Source of the DNA: Epiperipatus broadwayi | Taxonomy: Eukaryota > Onychophora > Udeonychophora > Euonychophora > Peripatidae | NCBI GenBank assembly: GCA_028023455.1 | Contig: JAQFVV010006197.1 | Location: 19,033,254 to 19,097,253, forward strand | DNA: 64,000 nucleotides | Reading direction: 5' to 3' | Part shown: positions 38,211 through 49,180 of the stretch, in pieces | Numbering within the stretch: the stretch's first letter is position 1 | Layout: each line of letters begins with the position of its first letter | Notes under the pieces: model-generated | What the model was told of the DNA's origin: nothing | Seen by the model: only the letters and a program-made list of their open reading frames with translations | The model's database searches: none | Position numbers and translations under genes: made by a program

Positions 38211-40540
38211 TAAATTTTGCATTAATTATATTTTTCATAATGGTTATTTAGCATATGAATAGGTTATCATTAAAGATTATAGTCTTAAAATTGATATTTA
38301 TCTTTATTTTGTGAGAATATCAGAGTTCTCATATCTGAGAAAGCCTTCAATTTTTATAATTCATTGGATTTAGTTGGACATAAATAAATTTTCTTTACTA
38401 AAATAGATTTAATGTCACATAGAGAAGATTTGGCTAGCTAGTATTTAAAAACTATTTTTCTGGGTTATCAAAAAATTTTAATCTGAATGCCAAATGTAGA
38501 ATTATTTACAATTAATAATGAAAGTGAGAATTCAGTTCTAGTGAAAGTTGTGGGTATTCTGAATGATATCTTTAGAAGAAAAATACATGACACAGTTGTG
38601 ACTGTGATGGAATAAGTTCCACTGATTATCTTTAAAGGTACTCCATTTTGCTATTGGTAATTTTTTCATCTGAGATAGTTTTGTTTCTAATTATGAGATT
38701 TTTTGATTTGATTAATTTGCATTTATAATTTATTTAATTTAATACTAAAACATAATTTTAAGTTGAATCATAAATAAAAAAGGTATAGTTTGACCAGCAC
38801 ACCAATTACCAGATAATGAGAGTTGAAGCAACATTCCATTTTTATTTAGTCTTCTAGTTAAAAATTACTAGATAATCATTTAACAATCAGATGACAGCGA
38901 GCCAGCTATCTGACAAAATTCCTAAGTCAGTTTGAAAACTGAAATTTTTTTAAAATTTTATCTGACTTAAATTCTAACAATATTGAGTTTCTAGCTGAAT
39001 TGGCATTGGAATAAACTATTTGGGTGGAAAAAATCCAAGACTGTTGATACCTGAAAAATTTCCACTCAACCTAAAGATTAATTCCAGATCAAGGGCATGG
39101 TAAGCAATTGAACATCCATTATCCACAAAATCTTTCATGTTATTATATTATATTGCCACTTTATAAGCATGCAAAAATATGAATAATAAAGACAATGGCT
39201 TATAAACAAAAAAAAAAACCTTCTAAGAACCTAACATCATGTGAAAGTAAATATGAGAATTTCATAAATTATTTTGAAGAGGAAGAGCACTCTGGTGAAA
39301 ATAAAAAGATTCATTTTAATTTCTTGTTAATGGTTTTTATGATTGTTGGTGTGTGTATATATAAATATATTCCACAAGAATGTGTAAACAATACAAATAT
39401 GGCAATAAAACTTCTATATATATATTTTGCTGAACCAGATTTTTGATACAGAGTATCTATCTTTATCAAAGCATGACTACAATAAACTTAACAAATCCAA
39501 ATGCATATAAACTATAAATTGATCAATCCATTATCATAAAGAAGAATGGCATTGGCTATGCCATTGCATTAAACCAGTGTTTGATAAGAGGAATGCTATT
39601 GGCTCTAACATTAATGGCATTATTGGAATTAATTATATGCCAAGCTGCTTTAATTTTACATTTTTTTTATCATGATTAACAAGCATAAAGCTACAGGCAA
39701 TATTGCATTTAACTCTAATATATAGATAAGCATGCTGAGTTATTCTAAATTTTTAATGTCTACCATTACAATTGGAAATCAAGGGCATGGACCAATTGAG
39801 CTTTATCGTTTTTTAAAAGCTTGTCCTTAGAATTATTAATTAGTCTATTTTAAAACAAATGACATTGCAAACCAATGTTAAAAGCTTTAGTCACAACTGA
39901 AATTATTTTGGCATGCATGTTAGAAATATAGGGCATATGTTAGTATTAGACCGTCTATCGAATTTATGCCTAAAAACGATTTTTTAAAATTTATTTATCA
40001 AGTTTGATTTTGGAGTAACCGATTCTTGTTTTTTTCCCCTAATAGAATCACACTATGCCAATGGTTCCTAGAAAACATTTTATCAAACATACATTATCAA
40101 TTACATATATAAAATTTCACTAATTTAAAAGTTAAACTTTTTGATAAATTTCTCTCAAAAATGTTTTCTTGTACCTTTGCAAATCTCTAGTAAAAACATT
40201 AATTAATTTTAACTCTGTAATCAGTTTGCAAGTTCTTCAACTGTGCTATTTAATTCAAGGTAATCTTTCTTCAATGTTTATATTGATTAAATCCACTTGA
40301 CAATTCTCACTAAGTTTAATACAAAAAAAACTTCAGATCTCATTTCTCTAATTAAAATCACATAAGAATATATTAGATAATATTTGAATAATTTTATAAG
40401 TCAGAGTTATAATCACTGATGAAAATGATTGAAATAATAGCTAATGTCAAGGTTCATTGGAAAGCAATGACAATTTACCACTGATGATGATCAAAACATT
40501 CTAAAAAGTCTCTTGGATTCTTTGCACTGCATAATTTGGT
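38210..40540. other. AT-rich DNA, nothing assignable
   Basis: No recognised element. The 83-codon frame at 39195-39446 starts with a lysine-rich segment and shows one possible hydrophobic stretch (FNFLLMVFMIVGVCIYKYI), but it has no homologue I recognise and no upstream signals. I do not call it a gene. Confidence 0.4.
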
Positions 40541-40544
40541 ATAG

Positions 40545-40640
40545 GGGCAGAGTGATTAATTCAGTAAAAAAGTTTCCCTAAATGTAAGTGTCAATTTTGT
40601 GCATAAACATCACATGTGACCTCCAAAATCACAAACATTC
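40545..40640 (+). mobile_element. SINE family 2 fragment
   Basis: ggGGCAGAGTGATTAATTCA followed by aagtttccCTAAATGTAAGT, TTTTGTGCATAAACATCACA and TGTGACCTCC. The GTGC.(T/C)AAACA.CACATG.GACCTC order matches the better copies at 41841 and 59621. The 3' end is decayed. Confidence 0.45.
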
Positions 40641-40781
40641 TATTATTTTACTATAATATCGTTTGTGAAGAAACTTTTTAAGAATATAAAACTTGCTTTT
40701 CAGTAAAGTAAATAAATAACACTAAATAAAAATATTCCATATTACAATTATTACTAATTTTTTTCTTTTCTGAACTAATGT

Positions 40782-40844
40782 AATATCTGGTAATTAATAA
40801 ATATACTCACCTTTTCTGTGAGTATTCATTAATTACCAGATATT
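40782..40844. repeat. Hairpin with 27-29-bp arms
   Basis: The left arm 40782-40810 (aatatctggtaattaat...actcac) and right arm 40818-40844 pair with a 2-nt bulge and one mismatch around a 7-nt loop. It is too short for a MITE with obvious target duplication, and no known family is indicated. Confidence 0.75.
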
Positions 40845-41598
40845 CCACTCTATACTACATAAATATTATACATCACAATAAATTGAGCTACAATTTCTCT
40901 CATTAACCATATCATAAATAATGTGTTAAAATTTACAATATTAATGCTCAAATTGTTAACAAAAATAAATCCAATTTTAACTAAGAGTCTTAACATATTT
41001 ATCAAATAACTGAAAAAGATATCACTGCTCTTAACATTGTCTGTTTTTATAAAATAGTGCAAAACTGTAGAGGTTTATGTGAACATGTGTGCTTGAAAAA
41101 AATGAGAAGATTGAAGGGAAAAATCTAGAAGTGATCATAAGAAAGAATTATGTATGCTTGAAGAGAAAACCAAAGAGATATGATCCTTGAATAAGATGAT
41201 CTGGTTTAACTAATAGAACATGCTTTTTATCAGATAGCTACAAGATATGTCACCAATACTTCCTTGATTCACCAGAAAGTGAGTTCCTTATGGGCATGGC
41301 TAGAAATGCAATAATTTCTAAATCAGAAATCATTCAGCATGTCTATGAGTGTGTATTTTTAAAAAAGCAATATATATATATGGGAATATATCTATTATAA
41401 TAAAGGATTGATCAAATTAGCTGATAGTTGTATCCAGTGTTGTTACTGGATCTTTATTTTGATTAATTTTCTGACTTATGATTACATAGTTATATTGCAC
41501 ATAACTTTATTTTTTAATTTGCTAACATTTCAACTTTCATCAAAAATTATTACTCAATAGTTGTTATGAATTTAGGCAGATTCACATACTGTCATTAC

Positions 41599-41648
41599 AG
41601 TAATTATATGTTGGAGTGATAATAAAAATAGTTCAACATATAATTACT
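41599..41648. repeat. Perfect 15-bp inverted repeat
   Basis: agtaattatatgttg (41599-41613) pairs exactly with caacatataattact (41634-41648) around a 20-nt spacer. It may be the ends of a tiny MITE-like relic; no target duplication is evident. Confidence 0.7.
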
Positions 41649-41840
41649 ATTAAAATGCCCATCACAAACCTTCAGACAAACATTCTTAGAACATTATCTT
41701 GAACACTTAAGATAAAAGTTATGAACAATTTTAAAAACTACTATATACATTAATTTTATTCTTCTATTTGAAGATTACCATTATTATGAATTAATAAAGG
41801 ACTGGACATCAGACAAACATTTAACAAAATCTAATCGAAT

Positions 41841-41952
41841 ATTTAGTTGCTCAAGAGGTCATGTGCTGATTGAGCAGCAGTTACAGATTGGGTTGTGACC
41901 CAGGATCTTTAAACTTCTTGATTTGCCAGTCTACTACTGCATTAAACCATAT
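41841..41952 (-). mobile_element. SINE family 2, best-preserved copy
   Basis: Read on the minus strand: AATGCAGTAGTAGACTGG (box A region), AAATCAAGAAGTTTAAAGAT, CCTGGGTCACAACCCAATC (box B region, with G-G-G-T-y-x-x-A-x-x-C-C spacing), TAACTGCTGCTCAATCAGC, ACATGACCTCTTGAGCAACT. A tRNA-derived head followed by a short unique body is the standard SINE layout. This copy lets the decayed ones at 21431, 28808, 31753, 40545, 45148, 54221 and 59621 be recognised. Confidence 0.72.
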
Positions 41953-41954
41953 AG

Positions 41955-43045
41955 AACAAATCGCATTAATATAGATGTCCAAAACTGTTTCATAAATAAG
42001 ATATAGTATTTTATCAAAAAATAAAAGGACTATAATTAGAATTTTAACAAATGAATTAAAAACGGTAAATAGTTATTTTGTTATTTTGCGGTTTAATTCC
42101 ACATGGTTTAATTTATATTCGGTCTCATACAAACACAATTTGATATTTAATACTAATTGTTTTCAATGAGAATACTTTACTTATTTTATCACACACACAC
42201 ATATATATAATTGATGCACGATTTCATAGTAAAAAAAAGGTTAAATCACATTTTAGGAACACATATACATATATCATTAAACTTAAACCTACTTTAATCT
42301 GACAGATCTCCCTCCCCTGCAATATTTATTATATTTACTCCTACTGCTTCTTCATAAACTTCTGTTTGGATGATTTTGAGATCTATAAGCAGCTGTGAAG
42401 GCAGCTAGCTCTTGGGGTTAAATTTAAAATTTAATTAGTTTTTTTTTTGTAAATAAATTCCATTAGATAAAATAAAAAAAAATCAATTAATTATAAATTG
42501 AAAAATTTAAATGTATTACGATGTTAAACTTTACAGGTAAGTTTAAGGTTTTATGCAAAACATATCAATTAAAATCAAATAGTTAAAAATTCCAATCACC
42601 ATAAAATTATCTGATAAAAGCAATTAAAGATTTTTTATTTCGTTGTTCTTATTTTTTAAAACTAATATCGTCAAATTATTTTAAGAAGGATTAAAATATA
42701 CCGAAAATATATACACTATAGCATGATCCCTTTCAAAATATAGAAATCAAACTTGCAATCATTTACGCAAAATAATATCAATGCATCTTAATGTTGATAG
42801 GCTATCATGATTTTCTGGACAACTTAGCTTTATTAAAATGTCACAGGACATGTATCTGACTTCTATTTGTAATGTTATTCCCTCTTCAGCAAGTCAAATC
42901 ACAAATTTTTTTCATTTTATTAAGCTTACTTCTTTGCCTTCACTTTTAAAACAGAACTTTCAAGATTTCTGATACTCCATTGTAGCTTTTAAAAGCTATG
43001 CACTCACAAGTCAATAACTCATCCTTCTGTGCAATGCAATACCTA
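41955..43045. other. Unassigned DNA with retained CpG
   Basis: CpG is moderately retained at 42060-42790 and a caggtaag splice-donor-like site occurs at about 42534, without a matching acceptor. No frame or element recognised. Confidence 0.4.
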
Positions 43046-43046
43046 A

Positions 43047-43895
43047 CCATATAGTTCTTTAATTAAAACCACTTCTTTTCTTTTCAAAAACTTTATTTGA
43101 TGTATATATATATCCAATTATTTCCAACGTTTCGACTATCTTTACTCTATAGTCATTTTCAAGGATCTAGAAAAAACATTACATTATAAACAAACTTCAC
43201 ATAATAAAACCAAAAAACAAAAATAATCAAAAACAATATAAAAACATATAAACCCCATAAAATTTAAAAATAAATAAAATGCATTAAAATCAATTAAATT
43301 AAAAACACAAAACATACACCACACTTACTTGACTCCCTTCTCAAAAAACTTTCCTTTTTTACATTTTCTTTTATCCAAAAAACCAATTGTTACAACAAAA
43401 AACTTATTTCCTTTTTCTTTCTTATATACTTCAAAAATGAATTTATTTCCAAAAATAATTGTTTATACATGAATAAAGAATTATTTTTGGAAATAAATTC
43501 ATTTTTGAAGTATATAAGAAAGAAAAAGGAAATAAGTTTTTTGTTGTAACAATTGGTTTTTTGGATAAAAGAAAATGTAAAAAAGGAAAGTTTTTTGAGA
43601 AGGGAGTCAAGTAAGTATGGTGTATGTTTTGTGTTTTTAATTTAATTGATTTTAATGCATTTTATTTATTTTTAAATTTTATGGGGTTTATATGTTTTAT
43701 ATTGTTTTTGATTATTTTTGTTTTTTGGTTTTATTATGTGAAGTTTGTTTATAATGTAATGTTTTTTCTAGATCCTTGAAAATGACTATAGAGTAAAGAT
43801 AGTCTAAACGTTGGAAATAAGTGGATATATATATATACATCAAATAAAGTTTTTGAAAAAGAAAAGAAGTGGTTTTTAATTATAGAATTATATGG
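43047..43895. repeat. Near-perfect long palindrome, arms about 415 bp, loop 18 nt
   Basis: The left arm is 43047-43460, the loop 43461-43478 and the right arm 43479-43895. I could find only a handful of differences between the arms (for example cacactt/catactt, TTTCGAC/TTTAGAC, CCAATTA/CCACTTA and small indels in TA and T runs), about 98% identity. In the outward-reading orientation each arm ends with CCTTGAAAATGACTATAG, ATAGTCGAAACGTTGG, a TA-rich tract and a CATCAAATAAAGTTTTT block. The GTCGAAACGTT motif with its preceding self-complementary GACTAT/ATAGTC stem recalls the 3' ends of Penelope-like elements, also present at 46-48 kb. The inner part is lysine-rich if translated but not recognisable. 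The arms point head-to-head. Confidence 0.92.
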
Positions 43896-44018
43896 CTATA
43901 TGTACTGTATATTTTTGAAAAGAAAAAAGGATTGAGTCGTGATTAGAAACAGAAGTAAATGGATTTGCAATATCTAACTGCTTTTAATTTCTTACAAAAT
44001 TATTCTCTTTGTCAAGCA

Positions 44019-44117
44019 TTGGTGGTCGAGAGGACAGCGATAGCAGCTTTACAAGCAGTTGTTCCGGGTTAGTGGGTTTGTTTCCCGGCTGATGCTATGA
44101 CACATGAGAAAAAAAAA
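44019..44117 (+). mobile_element. tRNA-derived SINE (family 1), copy 2
   Basis: GGTGGTCGAGAGGACAGCGA (box A and D-arm region), then AGTGGGTTTGTTTCCCGGCT (box B region), then the shared 3' end GATGCTATGACAC and an A-rich tail. Compared with the copy at 12197 it lacks part of the anticodon-arm region. Both the head and the tail fit a Leu/Ser-type tRNA origin. Confidence 0.8.
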
Positions 44118-44119
44118 TT

Positions 44120-46240
44120 CCCTTTTTAATGAATCAAAGCAGAAACATTTTATTATGCTTCATCATAATTTTCGTTATTTATCCCTAACTTTGTACCATT
44201 TCCATCTTAAAACACAAATAACTATCCCCTTCCATTCATATTTTCAATCCAATTTCTTCTTCCTGTAGTAAAATATCAAATCTCATTCTATGTCTCACCC
44301 ACACACTAAATTCATACATTCCATAATAATATGTTTTACATTTTCACTCAGTCTATATTTTTCATCCTCTACATCACTTCATTTGTTTATTCTTTCCCTA
44401 GTTTTTAAAGATCACGCCTCTTTAGAATAATAAGTTACTTTTTTTTATTCATTATCTCATATATCTTCATTTCAGATTTTTTTTTTGTTTTCATACAACG
44501 ACAATGCATGCTTATACTTGTCATTTTTCTTCTCAATCTTTCTATACTGATTATCATCCTCCCTTCTATTCTACAATTATCTATACTCAGAATTTTCTTT
44601 TCTTCTTCTATCTGTATTCTAAACAAAAAAAGAGACTTTTATCAAACAATATAGCCAATGATATCACCCTATATACTTTAATACAGCAGCAGAGTTTCAG
44701 ATTCTGGAGTTTTACGATTTTTGGAGTGATTCTACTTATGACACTTCCAGCATTAAAATTTCTTTGAATTTCTGAATAATAGAAGTCACATAACAACAAT
44801 AATAACAACTATAATACATTATTATTATTCATCATAAGTCTTACCCTCCTCCCCAATTATTGATTTAATCTATTTTTTTGTTGTTATATTACTCTCACAA
44901 TAAGTGTTGATCTATCAAAAAAATATTAATTTATTCATCAACCTTAATAAAATTTTGATGAATTTATTTCTCTCTGAATAACATCCAATGCTGAACATAT
45001 ATTTTCTACTACTATGTATCCCCCAATTTCCATTAGTTTTTTCATAAAATTCATTATTCCTTTTCTTCAATAAGTGAAATACAATTATCTATTCATAAAA
45101 TTTAACATTTCATAATTATTACATATCAATGCTTTATATGATCTAAAGCAGGAGAGGAGTAACAGATTCCAGAAGTAAAAATCTCTGGATTGAAGCTTAA
45201 CTAATCGTTAATGTTGTCTGAATATCACATGATTGTATGAACATTTAACCTATTATTTTTATTCAACAATAAAATATATCTATTATTTCTTTACTATAGT
45301 TTTTTTTTCTCATCTCACAAGCACACTTCTGCTTCCATTTGTCATTTCCAAATAAATGTATTTGTCCATGATTTCTATATTCAAATTTCAAAATCTCTAT
45401 CTGTCATCTAAGAGCACACTATCTCATAAACTGTCAATATTATATCTATCTAAAAAATGTTCACACACTTTCTATATTCTATTAAACACACACTTATCAC
45501 TAGCATAAAAAAATTCTTTTATATTCTAGTTCAATTCCTCAACTCAAAATCTTAAGAATGACCTCTCAACACTTGAAATTCATTTGTAAATAACATTGAA
45601 AGTAAAAGACATTTTTGTTACAGACTTATTTACATTTTTATTACACTTAATTTTTATAGCCCTTATTCTCCCAAAATTTCTTTATCACTCTGCATTATGC
45701 TTTTGTAGATGTAGAAAAGCTATCAACAAGCTTCAATGCAATTTACAAGAAATTTCTATCACAAGCTCACAAGAAATACATTATCCTCTAAACTCCTACA
45801 ATTTATCAACTATTTTACATATGCTGTGTAAAATCACTGTTTACCACCAATTACCAATCCTATTTTTAATAATATACATGAACAACACTGTAGCAATGCT
45901 ACAATGGTTCTAATATAGCAAGACAATGCACAAAGTTTCTAAGTGACTTGAAAAAAACTTATACAAAGAAATTTTCCAATCCAATTAACTGATCTAAGTA
46001 AATTTACTGGTGAAGACATTAAAAACAGAAATCTGAAAAAATATATTACTTTTAAATGTTAGTTTGAGAAATATGTTTTTTCTTTATGTAAATCCTTATT
46101 TCAATTTTTTCTAAAATCCTATATTGACTACATCTTTGAAAATGAGATGTAAAGACATGCTCAAATAATCATACATCTCCTAATAAGACTGCAATCAAGT
46201 GGGAATAAAATCTGATTGCATTCTCAATGAAATAAAGTAT
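44120..46240. other. Pyrimidine-biased AT-rich DNA
   Basis: The plus strand at 44180-45560 is biased to C+T with few G, as seen where LINE coding strands lie on the opposite strand, but minus-strand frames (for example 44435-44626, rich in E, K, R and M) match no LINE block I know. A SINE copy is embedded at 45148. Small frames (44504-44808, 45596-45913) are not credible genes. Confidence 0.4.
45148..45252 (+). mobile_element. SINE family 2, decayed copy
   Basis: aggaGAGGAGTAACAGATTC, then AAATCTCTGGATTGAAGC (box B remnant), then TGTTGTCTGAATATCACATG and GAACATTTAACC. Order fits the family, but similarity is low. Confidence 0.45.
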
Positions 46241-46242
46241 AC

Positions 46243-46259
46243 ATAATTATAATATACAA

Positions 46260-46290
<31 letters not shown>

Positions 46291-46300
46291 AATGGTATAT
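46243..46300 (+). repeat. Left long direct repeat around the Penelope pair
   Basis: ataattataatatac, an (AT)n tract (about 46260-46287) and TTGTAATGGTATAT. The same succession recurs in direct orientation at 48302-48354 on the far side of the inverted Penelope pair. It could be a target-site duplication enlarged by a microsatellite. Confidence 0.6.
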
Positions 46301-46308
46301 ATATATAT

Positions 46309-47344
46309 AATACATATTTTGGGGTTCATCGTGTTAAACTTTTAATATCAATCGCGTGCTGGTCACACAGCCTCCACAGGTTTAAGGTGAAAGCGGTTGT
46401 AGAGGCTCAATCACGGTTTGAATAAACATTAAATCCCACCAATGCAAAGTTATTTAAGAATGTTTTTTAACTTCCAATTGGGGTTGCTTCCCGCTTTGTC
46501 ATCGGCCTTTAGTTCTCAATGTTCTCTGATTTTGCTGTGGTTTCTCTGGATAGTCCGTACTGAACTTTTTATGACCTGATCTGTTGGGTGGGGCGTGTGT
46601 GGTGTGTTTCGCATTGCGCTCACCCTAACCTGTGCTTCATACCTATGTGGTTACAATTTTATGGTTTGTGACCCATGAGTTCAAGGGGTTGAATCTTGGT
46701 GGTTATTTTTGCTGATCTTTGTGGCGAGCGTACTATGTTATAGCGTTTTATATATCCTACTGTCTGTGTTCCTTTTACATATGGAACACAATAATAGCTG
46801 TTTATCTCTTTTGTTTCCTTTTTGTCTATTTTGGGCTTGAAATAAGGTTTTTTATAAATTTGTAATTATAACTATTTGCTAATAAAACACTATTAATATG
46901 TTTTTTTTCTTTCAGATGTGTTCCGAAGGTTAATTGCTCTATTTAAAGGTTTTGGCTACAGAATATCTGAGTTGGGTGATGATGAGAATGGAAATGTAAA
47001 TTCTGTCGTGTGTGTTCCTTTCTGTAAATAGAAAAAGTAAACATTTGGTGTTCTGGTGACTAGAACATCAAGAAAGGAGTTTTCCATCAGCTCTGTCTCC
47101 ATTGTAAATTTAATATGAGGATGCTATTATTTAAATGTAAGAAATCATCTAATGTTTTTCCATGTTGCCATATGCAAAGTGTCTCTTTCTGAGCCAAATG
47201 AGAGGTTTTAGTGATGATTTAAGCTTCTAATCCATGATAACGCTATTCCTGAGATAGGTGAGCCCATAGGAGTCCACTTGTTAAATTCTCTTAAATATTT
47301 TGTTCGGCTTCACATTTTTGGTCCTATGGGCCTATCCAGGGTAT
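46309..47344 (-). pseudogene. Penelope-like retroelement copy, minus strand (3' half)
   Basis: On the minus strand the RT region is recognisable from the centre outwards. At 47247-47270 it reads PMGSPISGI, the conserved PLE block before the catalytic motif. At about 47080-47190 it reads IWQHGKTLDDFLHLNNSI, then DGK and PFLDVLVTRT in adjacent frames. At 46950-47035 a HSHHHPTQI segment lies in the K-P-T-x-T-D-x-Y-L-H region, and at about 46780 CVPYVKGTQT matches the P-Y-V-x-G-x-S block. Stops and shifts abound. The GIY-YIG endonuclease was not recognised. The 3' end at 46309 shares AATACATATTTTG and the following TTCATC..GTGTTAAA block with the facing copy. The 38-codon plus-strand frame at about 46918-47030, preceded by an acceptor-like tract, is the antisense of this element. 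Confidence 0.82.
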
Positions 47345-48258
47345 ATTTTTTCTGGTATATAACCTTAGTCTCTCTTTAAACCTCTTTGTAGTTATCTTTG
47401 TCTTGACGGAAAATACTTAGTTTTTTCTTACTTTAAATAATATGCCTCATATTAATTAAGGAGATCGATAAACTCCCTTTTCTTGAGTCTAGTCCCAAAC
47501 ACAAATATTTATCTTTTCTATTTACAGAAAGGATACACACACAACAATTTTACACACCCATCAGTATTTTGTACCAAACCTTTAAATAGGCATTATTTCA
47601 GTACAATAAAGAAGAAAAAATCATATTAATAGTGTTTTATTAGCAAATAGTTATAATTACAAATTTATAAAAACTTCAAATAAAAAATAAAAAAAAGATA
47701 AATCAGCTATTAGGATTTGTGTTCCATGTAAAAGGAATAAGAATTGCGATATTAAAATGTATAAAAGATACATTTGTTAAAAATAAATATAATAACAACC
47801 TAAATTCAATCTCTTAACTCAGTCTATCAAATTCATTAAAATTGTAAAGTTCTTACATAGGTATGGTATGGATAGTGTTAGGAGGTGATAATTAAACAAC
47901 ACCACACAACACCTCACCCATACTATAGATTCAGGTCATAAAATAGATTTTTCTAGTACTAGGAATCAGATGTGTAATTCTACCAATAAATCAGAGAGCT
48001 TAGATATTAAAGGAATTGTATCAATAAGGAGATGATAGTAAACTTCCTCCTATTTGGAAAGATTTCTTTAAAACATTCTTAAATTTAACATTTTGTATTG
48101 GTGGGATTTTTAATGTTTTATTAAACAGTGATTGTAGCACCTCTACAACGTCTTTCTACCTTTTTATAACTCTGTGGATGGCTTGTGTGACCAAGTCGAA
48201 ACGTCAGTATATTGATATTAAAAGTTTTTAACACGGATGAACCCGCAAAATATGTATT
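47345..48258 (+). pseudogene. Penelope-like retroelement copy, plus strand (3' half)
   Basis: This is the diverged mirror copy of the 46309-47344 element, reading outwards. Recognisable pieces are DKLPFLESSPKHKYL (about 47467, the P-F-L-D-V-x-V-T-R-K block), THTQQFYT (about 47535) and FVFHVKGIRI (about 47718, the P-Y-V-x-G block). Its 3' region has the tract GTGGATGGCTTGTGTGACCA, then AGTCGAAACGTCAG (about 48195-48212) and the shared outer sequence ending AATATGTATT at 48258. The CGAAACGTCAG motif is typical of Penelope-like 3' ends. The facing copy has lost it. Divergence between the two copies is large, so they are not a simple recent palindrome. Confidence 0.75.
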
Positions 48259-48301
48259 TTATATATTTAACCCGTGCAAATCTTCGTTTTAACATATATA
48301 T

Positions 48302-48354
48302 ATAATTATAATATATGATTATATATATATATATATATAATGTAACGGTATATA
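48302..48354 (+). repeat. Right long direct repeat around the Penelope pair
   Basis: ataattataatatatgatt, an (AT)n tract and AATGTAACGGTATAT: the direct counterpart of 46243-46300, located 43 bp beyond the right arm. Confidence 0.6.
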
Positions 48355-48359
48355 AAATG

Positions 48360-49180
48360 CCATTACATTATTTTAAAATTAAAATAAAAAGATCATAAAT
48401 AAAAATTGATTTATTAAAAAGAAAAAAAACTTGAACTTAAAAACTGAAATTTAAAAACTGTTTAATGTATATATAGATCGCATAGATGGACAACTTTAAA
48501 AACTATTTTAAAAATAAAAGTATTTGAAAGTATATTTTTTTGTAAAAAAAAAAAAAAGAAGTAAAGATTGATATTTTTTAAAATAGAAGTAAATGATTTC
48601 TATCACTTTTAATCTTAGAAAATGGAAATGATTGTTTTTTTAATTAAATGATTGTTTTAAAGCAAACTAGCCCTTGGGGCATTTAAAATAATTTAAAAGG
48701 TCAGGTAAGAGAATAAAAAGAAAAAGCTTGACCAATGGAAGCACAAAGCCACAGCACGAACCGTAAATGCAACATGAAAGTCAGTGACATGTTCGATCGA
48801 TCTGAAAAAATCTGCTGATAAGAGGCTAATAAAAGTATAAAACCCAAAATATTTGAATTCATAGGAATTATTATTATTGTCATTGTCTGACATGTTGACT
48901 ATTAAGCTATATATATATGATCTGTAGCTGTATTGCAGATTTCATGATGTAAGAGTCTGCAATAGATTTAATTTCTGGACAACCAGCTGATGCCTCCAGA
49001 AGATGGTTTTTGACCAACTGAATGGCAAATAGCAGCTCCATTTCAAAGGACAAGCAGTCTACAAAAGTGATCACGAAGATGGACCTCTAAATCTGCTCAA
49101 ACCATAAAGTATTGTGTTTATCAAATAGGAACTTTTCTAAATTTGCAATTAATAACTGAAAATAAGAACTTTTATCTGAC
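48360..49180. other. Unassigned DNA of higher complexity
   Basis: From about 48700 the base composition is less AT-biased. A CAG-gtaagag donor-like site occurs at 48704, but the frames upstream of it are closed. The overlapping minus frames (48693-48893) carry no motif. Confidence 0.35.

Noticed and set aside
39195-39446. 83-codon frame with one hydrophobic segment
   Set aside because: No homologue recognised, no splice or start context, and AT-rich DNA readily gives hydrophobic I/F/L runs.
46918-47030. Plus-strand 38-codon frame after a splice-acceptor-like tract (ttttctttcag)
   Set aside because: It is the antisense of the Penelope-like copy, whose minus-strand frames are clearly recognisable.
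48665-48704. Segment ending in CAG-gtaagag
   Set aside because: All three frames of the segment upstream of the donor contain stops.
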